Of a stretch of 64,000 nt of DNA, positions 29,085-40,339 are shown piece by piece. The stretch spans positions 92,533,149 to 92,597,148 of the forward strand of contig NC_090744.1 in the NCBI RefSeq assembly GCF_036898095.1, read 5' to 3'. This DNA comes from Palaemon carinicauda. Its lineage: Eukaryota > Arthropoda > Malacostraca > Decapoda > Palaemonidae. The translations under genes and the position numbers were made by a program. Position 1 is the first letter of the stretch; each line of letters begins with the position of its first letter. The notes below the pieces were generated by a model. The model made no database searches and had not been told where the DNA came from. It saw only the letters and a program-made list of their open reading frames with translations.

Positions 29085-32000
29085 CAGTGATGCCTCAGGA
29101 TACGAAAGTAATCCGTTCAGGATACGGTTTCGTATCCTGATTTTTTCGTATCCTGAGTTGCGTTTTACATGTAAATAGCCTAATCCGTTCCAAGCCTTAC
29201 GAAAAGACACCTTTTCTTTCATAAACACGCTAAACTGTAGTAATAAACATGCAATGCAGCCATTTCTATCATTCAATAATTAACCCAACCGTTAAAAACA
29301 GCCTAATCCATTCCAGAAACCACCATGAGATTATTCAATAATGTAGTTATAGCCTAGTTATCCCCTCCAAGCCCTAAGAAAACGGTCCGTTTTCTTTACT
29401 ACTGTATAAACGTTACGGTACTGTATGTAAAGCATTTGGATCAGTGAAGGTGTATTGTTACCTGTACGTACACCTAAATTAAGGATTGATACCCTGAAAA
29501 AAAGATTACAGTTAATTAGTGTAACAAAAAAGTTGAAACTTACCTTTTGATTGAGACGATGTCCGATAGCAAAGTCGCGGCAGAGGAGGATGGCATAAGG
29601 CAGAAAACGTAACAAGTGACAGACTACGTACAGTAATTTACACACTTAACACAATAACACTTAAACTTTACTGAATAAAAAAATGGCAGAAATAATTAAC
29701 ACTCAACATTACGTATGGAAAACTATAAAATGAAAGAAAATTTACTTTAACACTTAACGGTAACATAAAACTTAAAATTGAATTTTTTTTTTTGCTTTTT
29801 TATAACTATGTTTTTCATATTTTCTAAATTTCTTCTACTTCTTCATCACTTCTTTTTTCTGTTTCTTTTCTTTACTTTCACCTTCTAATTCTTCATCACT
29901 TCCTCTTTTCTGTTTCTTTTCTTCACTTTCACATTCGTCTTGGCCTACTAATACCGCTGGCCTCTTTAATAAGAAACTATCCATTGAAGCTTGTTTCTGC
30001 CTACTTTTCAACACATTTCTAAAATGCGTTAGGCAAACGTCATTGCAGTGTTGAAGCGCACGGTTGGTATAAACTTTTTCTGGATGTTACTTTTCTACGT
30101 ACAGTAGTCTGCCATTTTATGGAAACATGCGAGAATTTCCTTAATGTCTGCCGTTTTCAAAGGTGTAACATCCTCTCATCACCGCTAGAGAACTGCTCTT
30201 GAACAACACTCATTTGCATCGTCTCCAACTCCTTCAGATCGTCCGTCGTCAACTCCTCGTGGTGCTCCTCGATAAGTTCATCTATATCCTCGGCGCTAAC
30301 TTCCAGCCCCATGGACGTACCAAGATGTACGATGTCAGCCACCTCAGACTGCTGAATGTGTTCAGGATCGTGAACGATCTCGGCTTCGCCTCCAGGCTTC
30401 CCGAACCCCTCGAAGTCTCGTGCAGAGACAGCATCAGGCCACAGCTTCCTCCAAGATGAGTTCAGGGTACGCCTCGAAACTTCCTGCCAAGCGAGATCAA
30501 TGAGTTTGAGGCATATCACGATATTAAAGTGATCTTTCCAGAATTCACGCAGAGTGAGGTTTGTACTCTCTGTGACTTGGAAACATCTCTGGAAGAGATG
30601 CTTCGTGTACAATTTTTTAAAATTTGAAATAACTTGCTGGTCCATGGGCTGGAGGAGAGGGGTGGTGTTAGGCGGTAGATACAGGACCTTTATGAAGGAA
30701 TACTCGGCCAGAAGATATTCCTCGAGGCCAGGAGGGTGAGCTGGAGCATTGTCCAACACCAGCAGACATTTCATAGGGAGGCGCTTTTCTTCCAAATATT
30801 TTCGGACAGTCGGACCAAAGCAGACATTCACCCAATCAATGAAAAGTTGCCTCGTTACCCAAGCTTTAGTATTCGCCCTCCACATCACGGGAAGGTTCTC
30901 CTTGATGACTTTGTGGGCTTTGAAGGCTCGGGGATTTTCAGAATGGTACACCAGCAGGGGCTTTATCTTGCAGTCCCCACTGGCGTTTGCACAAAAAGCA
31001 AGGGTAAGCCTGTCCTTCATAGGCTTATGTCCGGGTAGCCTCTTCTCCGCTGTGATGAACGTCCGACGAGGCATTTTCTTCCAGAAAAGCCCAGTTTCGT
31101 CGCAATTGAAAACTTGCTGCGAACTGTAGCCTTCCTGCAGAGTCAACTCGTCGAACGTTTTAACAAAGGCTTCGGCGGCCTTCGTGTCCGAGCTGGCTGC
31201 CTCCCCATGCCGTACCACTGAATGAATGCCAGTCCTTTTCTTGAATTTCTCGAACCACCCCCGAGAAGCCTTGAACTCTGAGGGTTCCTGCTGGGATGTT
31301 CCTTCTCCTGCCCCTTCTTCGGCCTGAGAACGCACGAGATCACAGAAAATGGCGGAGGCCTTCTGGCAAATTGTAGTCTCAGTGATGGTGTCTCCTGAGA
31401 TCTCTTTGTCTTTGATCCACACAAGAAGCAGCCTCTCCATCTCGTCATGCACGTGGGTTCTCTTGCTGGAGAAAATAGTGACGCCCTTAGAAGGTGCCGC
31501 TGCTTTGATGGCCGCCTTCTGCTTCAGGATGGTGCCTATTGTAGATGGATTCCGGCCATACTCCTTGGCGATCGCACTTAAACGCATGCCAGACTCATAC
31601 TTTTTTACGATTTCAAGTTTCGTCTCCATCGAGAGCATCGTCGTCTTCTTCTTTCCTTCGGCAACATTCTTGGGACCCATGGCTACAGTAATACGTAATA
31701 TAATACACTACGTACGTTATATACAGTATTATGTATAGTAAACACTAATACAGTACAGTGCACAGTAGCGAATGTTTAATAACGATAACACGTGGCGTAC
31801 GAATGTACTGTATATAACACTACGTCAAACAAGCGAAAGCACACAATGTCTGTTAACGATACCGCGGTCGCAACGAAAAGAGAGAGAGAGAGATGAAAGC
31901 CCATGCGTAAGCAAGCTGGGATAGTTGCCGACCAATAGGAAAGCAGGATCTTATGGCGTCAGCTAGCATCTGAGTAGGGAGATAACCAATGGGTGAGCGG

Positions 32001-32200
32001 GAGGCTGTAAGTGAGTCTACCCAAGTTCAAAGTCTGGCGGCGCGCGCTTTTTAAAATTACTCTCGGCGACAAGTTGGGATCTCGTAAGGTTTTTGTATCC
32101 TGAAATTTTATTCGTATACTGGGGCATAAAAATCTTCGAATCGCTTTTTGTATCCTGAATTTTTCGTAAGCAGAAACTTTCGTATCCAGAGGTATCACTG
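29085..32200 (-). mobile_element. Complete Tigger/pogo-family DNA transposon
   Basis: TIRs start CAGTGATGCCTCAGGATACG at 29085 and, inverted, CAGTGATACCTCTGGATACG ending at 32200. Both are flanked by TA (29083-29084 and 32201-32202), the pogo target duplication. Length 3116 bp. It encodes one intact transposase. The 29300-30150 part is AT-rich 3' sequence with a duplicated TTCTTCATCACTTC block near 29840-29900. Confidence 0.93.
30157..31680 (-). CDS. Tigger-like transposase, intact
   Basis: 507 codons from ATG at 31680, usual length for Tigger/jerky-type transposases. An N-terminal psq/CENP-B-type helix-turn-helix (residues about 15-60, RLSAIAKEYGRNPSTIGTIL) and a second DNA-binding helical domain (about 75-155, ending GWFEKFKKRTGI) precede a DDE_1 catalytic domain with D194 (FNCDETGLFW), D310 (LVLDNAPAH) and D347 (QPMDQQV). 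All three acidic residues are present, so the enzyme may be active. The C-terminus is acidic (DIDELIEEHHEELTTDDL). It cuts and pastes the element at TA sites. The ATG begins MGPKN, 520 bp inside the right TIR. No intron is evident. Confidence 0.93.
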   Translation of the reverse strand: MGPKNVAEGKKKTTMLSMETKLEIVKKYESGMRLSAIAKEYGRNPSTIGTILKQKAAIKAAAPSKGVTIFSSKRTHVHDEMERLLLVWIKDKEISGDTITETTICQKASAIFCDLVRSQAEEGAGEGTSQQEPSEFKASRGWFEKFKKRTGIHSVVRHGEAASSDTKAAEAFVKTFDELTLQEGYSSQQVFNCDETGLFWKKMPRRTFITAEKRLPGHKPMKDRLTLAFCANASGDCKIKPLLVYHSENPRAFKAHKVIKENLPVMWRANTKAWVTRQLFIDWVNVCFGPTVRKYLEEKRLPMKCLLVLDNAPAHPPGLEEYLLAEYSFIKVLYLPPNTTPLLQPMDQQVISNFKKLYTKHLFQRCFQVTESTNLTLREFWKDHFNIVICLKLIDLAWQEVSRRTLNSSWRKLWPDAVSARDFEGFGKPGGEAEIVHDPEHIQQSEVADIVHLGTSMGLEVSAEDIDELIEEHHEELTTDDLKELETMQMSVVQEQFSSGDERMLHL

Positions 32201-32340
<140 letters not shown>

Positions 32341-32382
32341 CAGACAGATAGATTTTGTTTTCTAATAATGGTTTTTATTAAT

Positions 32383-32486
<104 letters not shown>

Positions 32487-32651
32487 TGTATGTATTTTAT
32501 TCTGATATCTACTACCTTAATTTATTTTCTATTATAATCAATACAGCCTAATTTTTTTCAGGGATTCTATTGAAGAATAAAAACGTCCTGCACCAGAAGC
32601 GTGCGTCAAAAAGTGCTGCTCCAGAAAGTCTGTGCCAAAAAGTCCTAAACC

Positions 32652-32812
32652 ACCTATAGGTCTATCTGCTGAGTCATCAGGAGCCATTGCCTGGCCCTCC
32701 CTGGTTCTATCATAGTGGAGAGGGGGATTGGGCACTGATAATATGTATATGTGGTCAGTCTCAAAGGCATTGTTCTACTAGCTAGGGCAATGTCATTTTC
32801 CCTTGCCTCTGT
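32652..32812 (+). mobile_element. tRNA-derived SINE, 3' half
   Basis: Starts with the ACCTATAG duplication and carries CTATCTGCTGAGTCATCAGG, GCCATTGCCTGGCCCTCCCT and the TATATGTGGTCAGTCTC block, all found in the 54158-54460 copy. It ends near CCCTTGCCTCTG, where D1 coding sequence resumes. Confidence 0.8.
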
Positions 32813-34540
32813 TTATTACCCTTCAGAGAAGGCAAAATGGCAGAAAAGCGTAAACGTTGAAGCATTCAATAGGGCTTAGAAAAGGGTATTTAAGAGCTGC
32901 AGCCGGGTCTGACACTGGTGAGCAGTAAACAAGCAGTTTCCTGTTGAGGCTTATAATAAACATGTATATTTTTGGAGAACCCTACAAAGCCAGGAGCTTT
33001 GTTGCCTGGTTGTAAAAACCATTCTGACCCAAATATTTGACCTTTCTTACTTGTGTCCACTATTTTCACAAGAATGTATCAGGCCGAGAAGATTATTGTG
33101 TTGTGGATATCCCACTCCTGAGCTGCCATTGTCATCTAGCAAGGCATTTATGATACTGTGCCTCCTTTATTTTTTACATAGTGTATACCATTACGGTTGC
33201 ATGTTGTTCATGAAGGCAACCAAGTGACTGACTATAAAAGCTTGGAAATGTTGAAGAGCCAGATATCTACTTTCAACTCTAGCACATTGATGTGCAGAGT
33301 TTTGTCCTCATAGGTTCACTGACCTAATGTCAGTAGGGCCTTGAGATGGGTTTCCCACCCTTTCTTCGATGCATCTGTAGGAGACCTTTCTAATGGAGAG
33401 ATCTGAAAAAGGTTCTCCTCTTCTAGCCATTAAAGCAGATCGAATTTGGTGTCTTGCTCTATTGGTACTAGTGTATGGGGAGGGTCTGCAGTTTTGGATC
33501 AGTGTCTTTTTAGGGACCATTGTATTAAACTTAGATGGAGAATGCCAAGAGGAACCAGTTTCTCCAAGGACGTCAAATGGCCTAGAAGTTGCTGTCATTG
33601 TAGAGCTAGTAACTTTGAGTGGTAAAGGAAAGGATGAGCCACCTTTTAGAAATGGTTTACCCTGTCCTTAGATTGGATAATCTTTGCTACTGTATCTATA
33701 TCCATGCCCGAAAGCTTTTCCTAGCTTTCGGAAAAGCTCTGACTTCTTTATATTCCTCACACTCCCCAGACTGCTCTCTGTACCGATGATGACAAAGTTG
33801 GGACTCTGATTCTGCTAATATTAGCCAGTCGTCCAGGTACTGAATCAGATGTATCCCGTTGACATGAACCCAAGCTGAAACCAACTTGAACACACGAGTG
33901 AATATCTGAAGGTCTGTGAACAGCCCGAAACAAGAGAACTTTGAACAGGAAAACTCTTACTTCATAGGATAAAGCGTAGATACTTCCTGGAAAAGCAACT
34001 TATGGGGATCTGGAAGTAAGCGTCTGTGAGATCTAGTGAAATCACAAAATCAATCTTTCTTACCTCATGTCTGACTGTTTAGGAAGTTTCCAATCGGAAT
34101 CGAATCTGGTGGTCTTCATCTCCCTGAGGCTTTCTCGACTAGAAACACAGCTGAAGCCCGGGGACCCATTTTGGACTTCTATAACCCCTTTTGAGAGCAT
34201 AGTCTGTACCTCCGAGTGAATGGCCAGGTTCTTTTCGGATTTCTGTTGATAAGAGGACAGAGTACTCGGAGTTGAAATGAGGGGAAGAGAGCTGGTGAAT
34301 GGGAGGCAGTAACAAAACTGAAGAATGTCCACCATCCACTGCTCCGTCCCATGAAACTGCCACTTCATTTACCTCTCTGTCAGGCATTCCCTCACTGATG
34401 GTGACTGAATAGAGGCATTGCTGGCCCTAGCATGTGCAAGGGTCTTATCTGCCTCTGCCTCTATGATTTTGGCCTCGAGCCCTTCGATGTAGAAAGGGCT
34501 GACCAAACTCCGTAGGGTTCTGTGAAGTTAAAAGACCTAA
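32813..34540 (-). pseudogene. D1 reverse transcriptase / RNase H / methyltransferase-like region (decayed)
   Basis: In minus-strand order: LPFTSSLPLI with a LSKGVIEVQNGSPGF RT block (34300-34140), IQYLDDWLILAES (catalytic YLDD) near 33830, an RNase H start SPTDASKKGWETH near 33360, HINVLELKV near 33285, NKGGTVS near 33165 and a GSEWFLQP block near 33020. The methyltransferase-like part follows (LLVYCSPVSDPAAALKY, NVYAFLPFCLL) down to 32813. Many stops. The ORF order and the break at the SINE join it to the YR part at 28019. Gag is not recognised; sequence to about 34540 may be its end. Confidence 0.72.
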
Positions 34541-34764
34541 AATCGTTCCTAATGATTAAATTTATGTAGTGTACGCTTAACGTAATTTACTGTATTTTAA
34601 TAAAAAAAATATTTATTTTTTGACAGGTTTGTTTTGGAAGAAGATGCCCTCGAAGACGTTCACTTCCAGGGAAGATCGCCATACTCCAGGTTTTAAGGCA
34701 GCAAAAAGTAGGTAGGGTAGGTGTATTTTCATTTTTTTACATTTCTCTAATTTAAATTCATATA
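34541..34764. other. Unassigned AT-rich spacer
   Basis: No gene, RNA or repeat family recognised. It separates D1 from an RTE-type LINE. Confidence 0.5.
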
Positions 34765-36440
34765 ACTCACCATCATCATTATATCCTCCCACGCCTATTG
34801 ACGCAAAGGGTGTCGTTTAGATTTAGCCAGTCATTTCGATCTTGAGATTTTAATTCATTACTTCTCCATTATCATCTATTTCATGCTTCATAGTCCTCAG
34901 CCAAGTAGCCCTGGGTCTTCCAACTCTTCTAGTACCTGTGGAGCCCAGTTAAACGTTCGGTTGGGTAACTAATCTTTCTTGGGGAGTGCAAAGAGCATGC
35001 CGAAACCATCTCCATTTACCCCTCACCATGATCTCATCCACTTATGGCACTCGAGTAATCTCTCTTATAGTTTCATTTTGAATCCTGTCCTGCCATTTAA
35101 CTCCCAATACCCTTTTGATGACTTTGTTCTAAACTCTACTAAATTTTCCACATTCTACAAAATAATCTTGTAAGTATTCTGGGGGTCACTTCATTTTCAG
35201 CCAGTATCATCTCAGCAGTTATTCCATCGTAACCAGGGGCTTCACATCTCTTGAATATTCTAATGATAGCTTCGACTTGAAACACACAGAATTTATTCAT
35301 GGACACACTAAGGTCTTCATCAGCTTCACGTATATCAATCAAATTATTCCCTTCATATCTCCTATTCATGACCTCACTAAAGTGTTCTATCCAACGATGT
35401 CTTTCTTCCTCTTCTGTTGTTATAACAGATCCATTTCTCTTTTTGATGGGTATATGCTTCTCCTTCTTTGTCCCAGTAGTGATTTCATTAATAATTCTAT
35501 GAGCGATTCTTACTCCATAGCCACTCCCTGAATTCATAGCTTTGGAAGCCTCATCTGCTTTCCTGTATAAATATTCCCTCCAACTATTTCTAGCTTTTCT
35601 TTTGACCTCACAATCATTACTGGAATACTTAGCATGCTATACCTTGTAATTTTCATTACTTTTTTCGAAAACTTTCAACAATCAATTTCTGTCTCCTTTT
35701 TATAGTATCCCAAACATCATTTGAATCCATGGCTTTCTCCTTGTAATTGCGTGTCCCAAAATGACACTACCAACTGATTGAACAATGTTCTTAATATCAA
35801 ACCATTCTTCATTATTTGTCTGCTCTACGTCTGAAAGTCTCTCAGACAGCAAATCGGCCCCTACATTCAATTTCAAACGTTTCTCTGTGCTCATCTTCTA
35901 GAAGCTTAGTTGTATCAAACCTAGGTATTCTGTCTACTGTTCTGTTGGGTGCTTTTAGTTTTAATTTCAGTGTGGCAATGAGGAGCTGGTGATCACTACC
36001 AATATCTGCACCTCTATGGCTTCATACATTTCTCAAGAGTCCCCCTTCTCTCTTTATTAATAGTAATGTGATCTATTTGATTTTTGTAATTGCAACATGG
36101 TGAAGTCTATGTATATTTGTGGATGTCCTTGTGCTGGAAAAGAGTATCTCTAATGACAGGATTACTCTTACTCGTTGAACAGAAACTTATGAAATGTGCT
36201 TCACTTTCATTTGCAACTCCGTCAAGACCCTCGACACCCATCACATCCTCTATCCGTAGATTATTTCCTCCAACTTTAGCAATGAAGTCGCCAATCACAA
36301 TTTCCATATCTCTCTGGGGTCTCATCTATTACACTCTGCAGTTCTTCATAGCATTTATCTTTCCTTTCTTCAGGAAAGTCCTTTATTGGTGCATAACAAA
36401 CTGTAACACTCATATTGCACTGCTTTGATTTAACTTTGCA
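34765..36440 (-). mobile_element. RTE-type LINE copy 1 (5'-truncated, internally deleted)
   Basis: Reads on the minus strand. The endonuclease part (36325-36107) has VIGDFIAKVGG, the GDFN motif with Asn changed to Ile, and TLFQHKDIHKYT. The linker/RT start (35537-35139) has ERHRWIEHFSEVMNRRYEG and APGYDGITAEM. After LTRLFCRMW the sequence jumps to the C-terminal TKSSKGYWELNGRTGF region near 35100, so the RT palm, including the catalytic ADD motif, is deleted. The 3' end near 34765 is ATGATG rich. The 5' end is truncated in the endonuclease. It pairs with copy 2 at 43.6-46.6 kb. Confidence 0.78.
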
Positions 36441-36639
36441 AATTTATATGAATAGGTTAATATATCTTTGATTTTCTTGTTTTTCATTATTTATCACGTT
36501 ATTCTAATAAATGTGCCCTATTCTGTCTTTCCAAGGCGTACGCTGAATATGTGCGGTAGCATCGCCAGCCATCTTATTAAACCCGGAATTATTCATAAGT
36601 CGGGAAGGCCCTGTTCACTTCAACGTCACATTGCTGCCT

Positions 36640-37660
36640 GCATATTGGATGCACAACAAGATATGGACGACAGAGGAGCTCTTTTTGAGTTGGCTCCAGT
36701 ACTGCTTCTCTAGAGTAAGGGTATGGAATTTAAGGTCCTTCTCACAATGCTCCTGGACATCCATCCTCCATTGGGGTGACAGTCCCTAACATTTAAGTAT
36801 TCTTTCCTCCAAACACCACTGCCCTTATCCAGTTCATGGACCAGAGGGTAATAAAAAATTTCAAGGCCCCCTGCAGCCGATGAGTGACGATGCATATCCA
36901 AGAAGCTACCGACAATAACGTTGACTTCAATGTGATGGACTATTGGAAGAAGTTCATGATTGCAGACAGTCTGTCTGTTGTCAAGGATTCCTTCCACGAC
37001 GTCAAGCCCGAGGCCATGAATGCATGCAGGAAATGTGTGTGGCTAGTTGCAGTAAGGACTTTGGCAGTTTCAGTCCTTATGTAGCCTTCCAACAGGCTAT
37101 CAAGAAAATCATGATATTGGCTAGGGCAGTTGAGGACAAAGACTTTGAGGATGTGGACGAGGACAACATCTTAAGAGTTACTAGATGGCCATGACTGGCT
37201 GAGGAGGACCTAGCTGAATTAGTCTGTTCTGCAGTGAGGAAGAGGATGAAGATGATCCTAACAAGAAAGAGGAAGGCATCATGCTCGAGAAGTTGGCAGA
37301 GATGTGATGGTTGGTGAAAGACTTAAAGCAAGGCATACAGCATGGCTCGTTCTTTGGTCCATGCCCTGAAGTTCATGAGACTGATGGATGAGACTTTCAC
37401 TGGCTACAAGAGCATCTTAGATGAGATGAAGAAGTCAGAAAAGCAGCTGCCCATATCGATGTTCTTCCCCCGTTGCCAGAAACAGCCACCATCACATCCG
37501 CCACCCGGTGAGTCAGAGCCTCAACCATCACAACCAACTCTTCCAACCACGGAATCTCCTGACCCTAAAACCACTCCAGCAACCCCTCCTCCGAAAACCA
37601 TGATGGAGCTCAGTGATGAAGATGGTGTACACGATCCTCCTCTCCTTGCAGAATGGTAAG
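36640..37660 (+). pseudogene. Tigger-like transposase, C-terminal remnant
   Basis: Plus-strand blocks across frames: EELFLSWLQYCFSR (36679), a FKVLLTM block (36731, where LVLDN would be), a PPNTTALIQ-like stretch with MDQRVIKNFK (about 36815-36865), FNVMDYWKKFMIADSLSVVK (36930) and KPEAMNACRK (37000). A proline-rich tail follows, ending near 37660 (37342-37659 is still open: MARSLVHALKFMRLMDE, then QLPISMFFPRC). Diverged from the 30157-31680 copy. 36540-36640 could be more of it but is not recognisable. Confidence 0.7.
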
Positions 37661-38128
37661 ATATTTTTCTACGTACATTTTCCATTTCTACAGTTCAGTT
37701 AGTACAGTACAAGATTTATAATGGTAACTTTGAATTTACACAAGTAACTTAAAAATTATTCGCATAGAATTAGTAATAAGTAATTATTAAGAAGTTATGT
37801 AGTTTTAAATTACTTGTACTGTACATTTTTCATTACTGTATACATCCTGTATTAATCCATTTTATATCTCTTTTCCTTTACAGCCGTGATGCCTCATCCA
37901 TGAAGATGTTGTCATGCTATGTAGTTACGTTCCTTCATTGTTCATTTCATCCATTTGTAACTACGGCTTATCCTCCATCCACCTCACCATCTGTGCCTTT
38001 TGTCGGATTATTTTTCAGTAAGTACATGTACTGTCACAGCAATGTTATATTTTTGTAAATACCTAATGTTATGAAAACTATATTTGTAAGTACGCTACAT
38101 ACTGTACATACATGATCAGTACAAAAAG
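37661..38128. other. No gene seen
   Basis: AT-rich sequence with several ACTGTA/TACAGT words. It may be the 3' part of the Tigger remnant. Confidence 0.5.
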
Positions 38129-38415
38129 TCCCCAACTTACAAACATTCGGATACAAACACGAATCCAACTGAAAATAACAAAGGTAAGATGATGAAATAC
38201 TGTAATAAAATAATATTATATCCTCTAATACAGTAAGCAAATTGAGATTTGTAATAACCTGATATCTATTTCATATGAAACCCCACTATTTGTCGACCTT
38301 TGTAGCTGGAAATCCTAAACAAGGGATTCAGGTTAGCCCTACCCTAGACCAAAGTTTAAAAAAATTTGACTTATAAATAGCTTCTTGGAACCTATAAGTT
38401 TGTAAGTTGAGGACC
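38129..38415. mobile_element. Short inverted-repeat (MITE-like) element
   Basis: GTCCCCAACTTACAAAC at 38129 is mirrored by GTTTGTAAGTTGAGGACC ending near 38415. The element is about 290 bp, with AT-rich non-coding content. The TIR style recalls non-autonomous Tigger elements, but the target duplication is not clear. Confidence 0.6.
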
Positions 38416-40339
38416 TTATGCATGTACCGTACTTTGTAATTTTACAAGAATACGGTAAGTACAAAACATACATGATTAGTACGTACCTTGCTTTTGTATT
38501 TACAGTATAGTATCTAAATAATTTGACTACTGAATGTATTTTTTTCACAGCTATGTAGTTTAGTACATGTATTTGTATAGTACATATTCTTGTACAGTGT
38601 ACATATTTACCAGGTAATGTACTGTAGATGTTTGATACCCTACAGATGATGCATCAGGACTAGCATCATGCTTCACGACTGTGTAGAACTTCATATGAAA
38701 ATGGTTAGTGGTATTTGTATACTATATGTACACTTAGTGAATTTCAACTGTCAAGCTTTGTATACTCAAAATGATTAATAGTGAAGCTTCTAAAGTATTT
38801 TATGGATTAGAGTTATTTCTATTGTTCATAGCAATAAGGTTAAATCTTAGCAGACATATTGAAGCAATATCTCAAGAACTATGGGGCATTGATTGTACCA
38901 TGTGGTTTCATTACTTTACTGGAGGAAATATCTTGTATGAAATTTAACAATTAAAAGTCCACTGAGCTCACAGGCAAGGAGACAAAATTGTAGAACTTGA
39001 AATGAGGAGTGGGACACCCTTACAGTTTCTTGCTCACTAAGAGGCACAATTCTGCTATTCTATCTTCTGCTGTCAACTTGTCTCTCTCCTTGTTCATGGA
39101 TGGCAGGAATCGGACAATCCCATGTCCTCTACACCATGGTCTGGATGAAGAAAATTTCAGAGTCAGGTGACTCTGTTGTGTGGTGTGTATCTGTTTATTT
39201 CTGGAGACAGGAGTGTAGAGGCGAACGCCTAACCCCGGGGATGGAGGTACTATAAGGTTAGACAGACCTTGCTGCTAAGCCGACAGTTGTTGCTGGACTC
39301 TGCTGGACTGCACCATTGCTCCAATCCTTCTATATACGGTGGTTTGTGTTGGGGCATTTTCCAACATGGTGGATTGTCTCAAAATGGCTGCTAACCCCGT
39401 GATTGGACTTCCGGGTAATACACTTCGTCATAAAGGAATTTGATGGTTATCAGACCTGTGCCGCCCAACTTTTTAATGACCTGTTTCGTCCTTCTATACT
39501 GCAGTGCTTATAATTTTTATGCCAACACAGCTTCGTTTCTTTGTGCCTTTAGTATGTACCTTGGTATGAATCAAAGTTTACAAAACGCAATACCAACATA
39601 CCTAAACGCCTCGGTTTGACTCTCTTCTTATGTGGCTCTCTCTCTCTTAATATACATGTTCAGAAACCCAATATAATTCATGTGTGTCTCTCTCTTAATT
39701 AATTAAATAAGCATATTCATGAAATAACTATCATTGCATACATATTGTACAGTACAGTATTACAATAATACATTAATGTAAAGTACTGTTTATCATCTAT
39801 ACTGTACAGTACTATAGGTAAAAACTACCGTACTCTACAATATGAAAATGTAGGCTACATGTACGTTGAGTTGTAAAATCATGTGAGTCCACCTGCCGAA
39901 AATGGGCAACATTTACAGCACAGTACCAGTGTACATTAGGTAATTAAGCTGTATTACTGTACAGTGATAGTATACATATATACAGTACAGTAATGTGCAC
40001 ACTACACTATCAGCGAGTGTTATATTAGATAGGAACAATACTGTTTTGTTGTTAAATAAGTGTCCTGATGACTAGTGTTACATACTGTACTGTATGTGTA
40101 CAGTACTGTACCATAGTCCTACCATGTACAATATGTAGTACATGTGTACACATGTACTATACACTTACTGAAATATGTTCATTCATTAACACAATACTTT
40201 TACTGTGATAGAAACGAAGTAAAAATAATATTAGGCAGTACTTAGTGTGTTAATCGACCACTCATAGGCAATGGTCAGCAAGTTGGTAAGTTAGTAGTTA
40301 ACCAACCGTACTGCAGTAACTATTCGCGGATTCTCACCT
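38416..40339. other. Non-coding region rich in TACTGTA/TACAGTA words
   Basis: No gene found in 1.9 kb. 39740-40210 is unusually dense in GTACTGTAC/ACAGTAC palindromic words, at least a dozen. Confidence 0.6.

Noticed and set aside
37342..37659. Separate host gene encoding a proline-rich protein
   Set aside because: It continues a decayed Tigger transposase in the same orientation and resembles the tails of such proteins.
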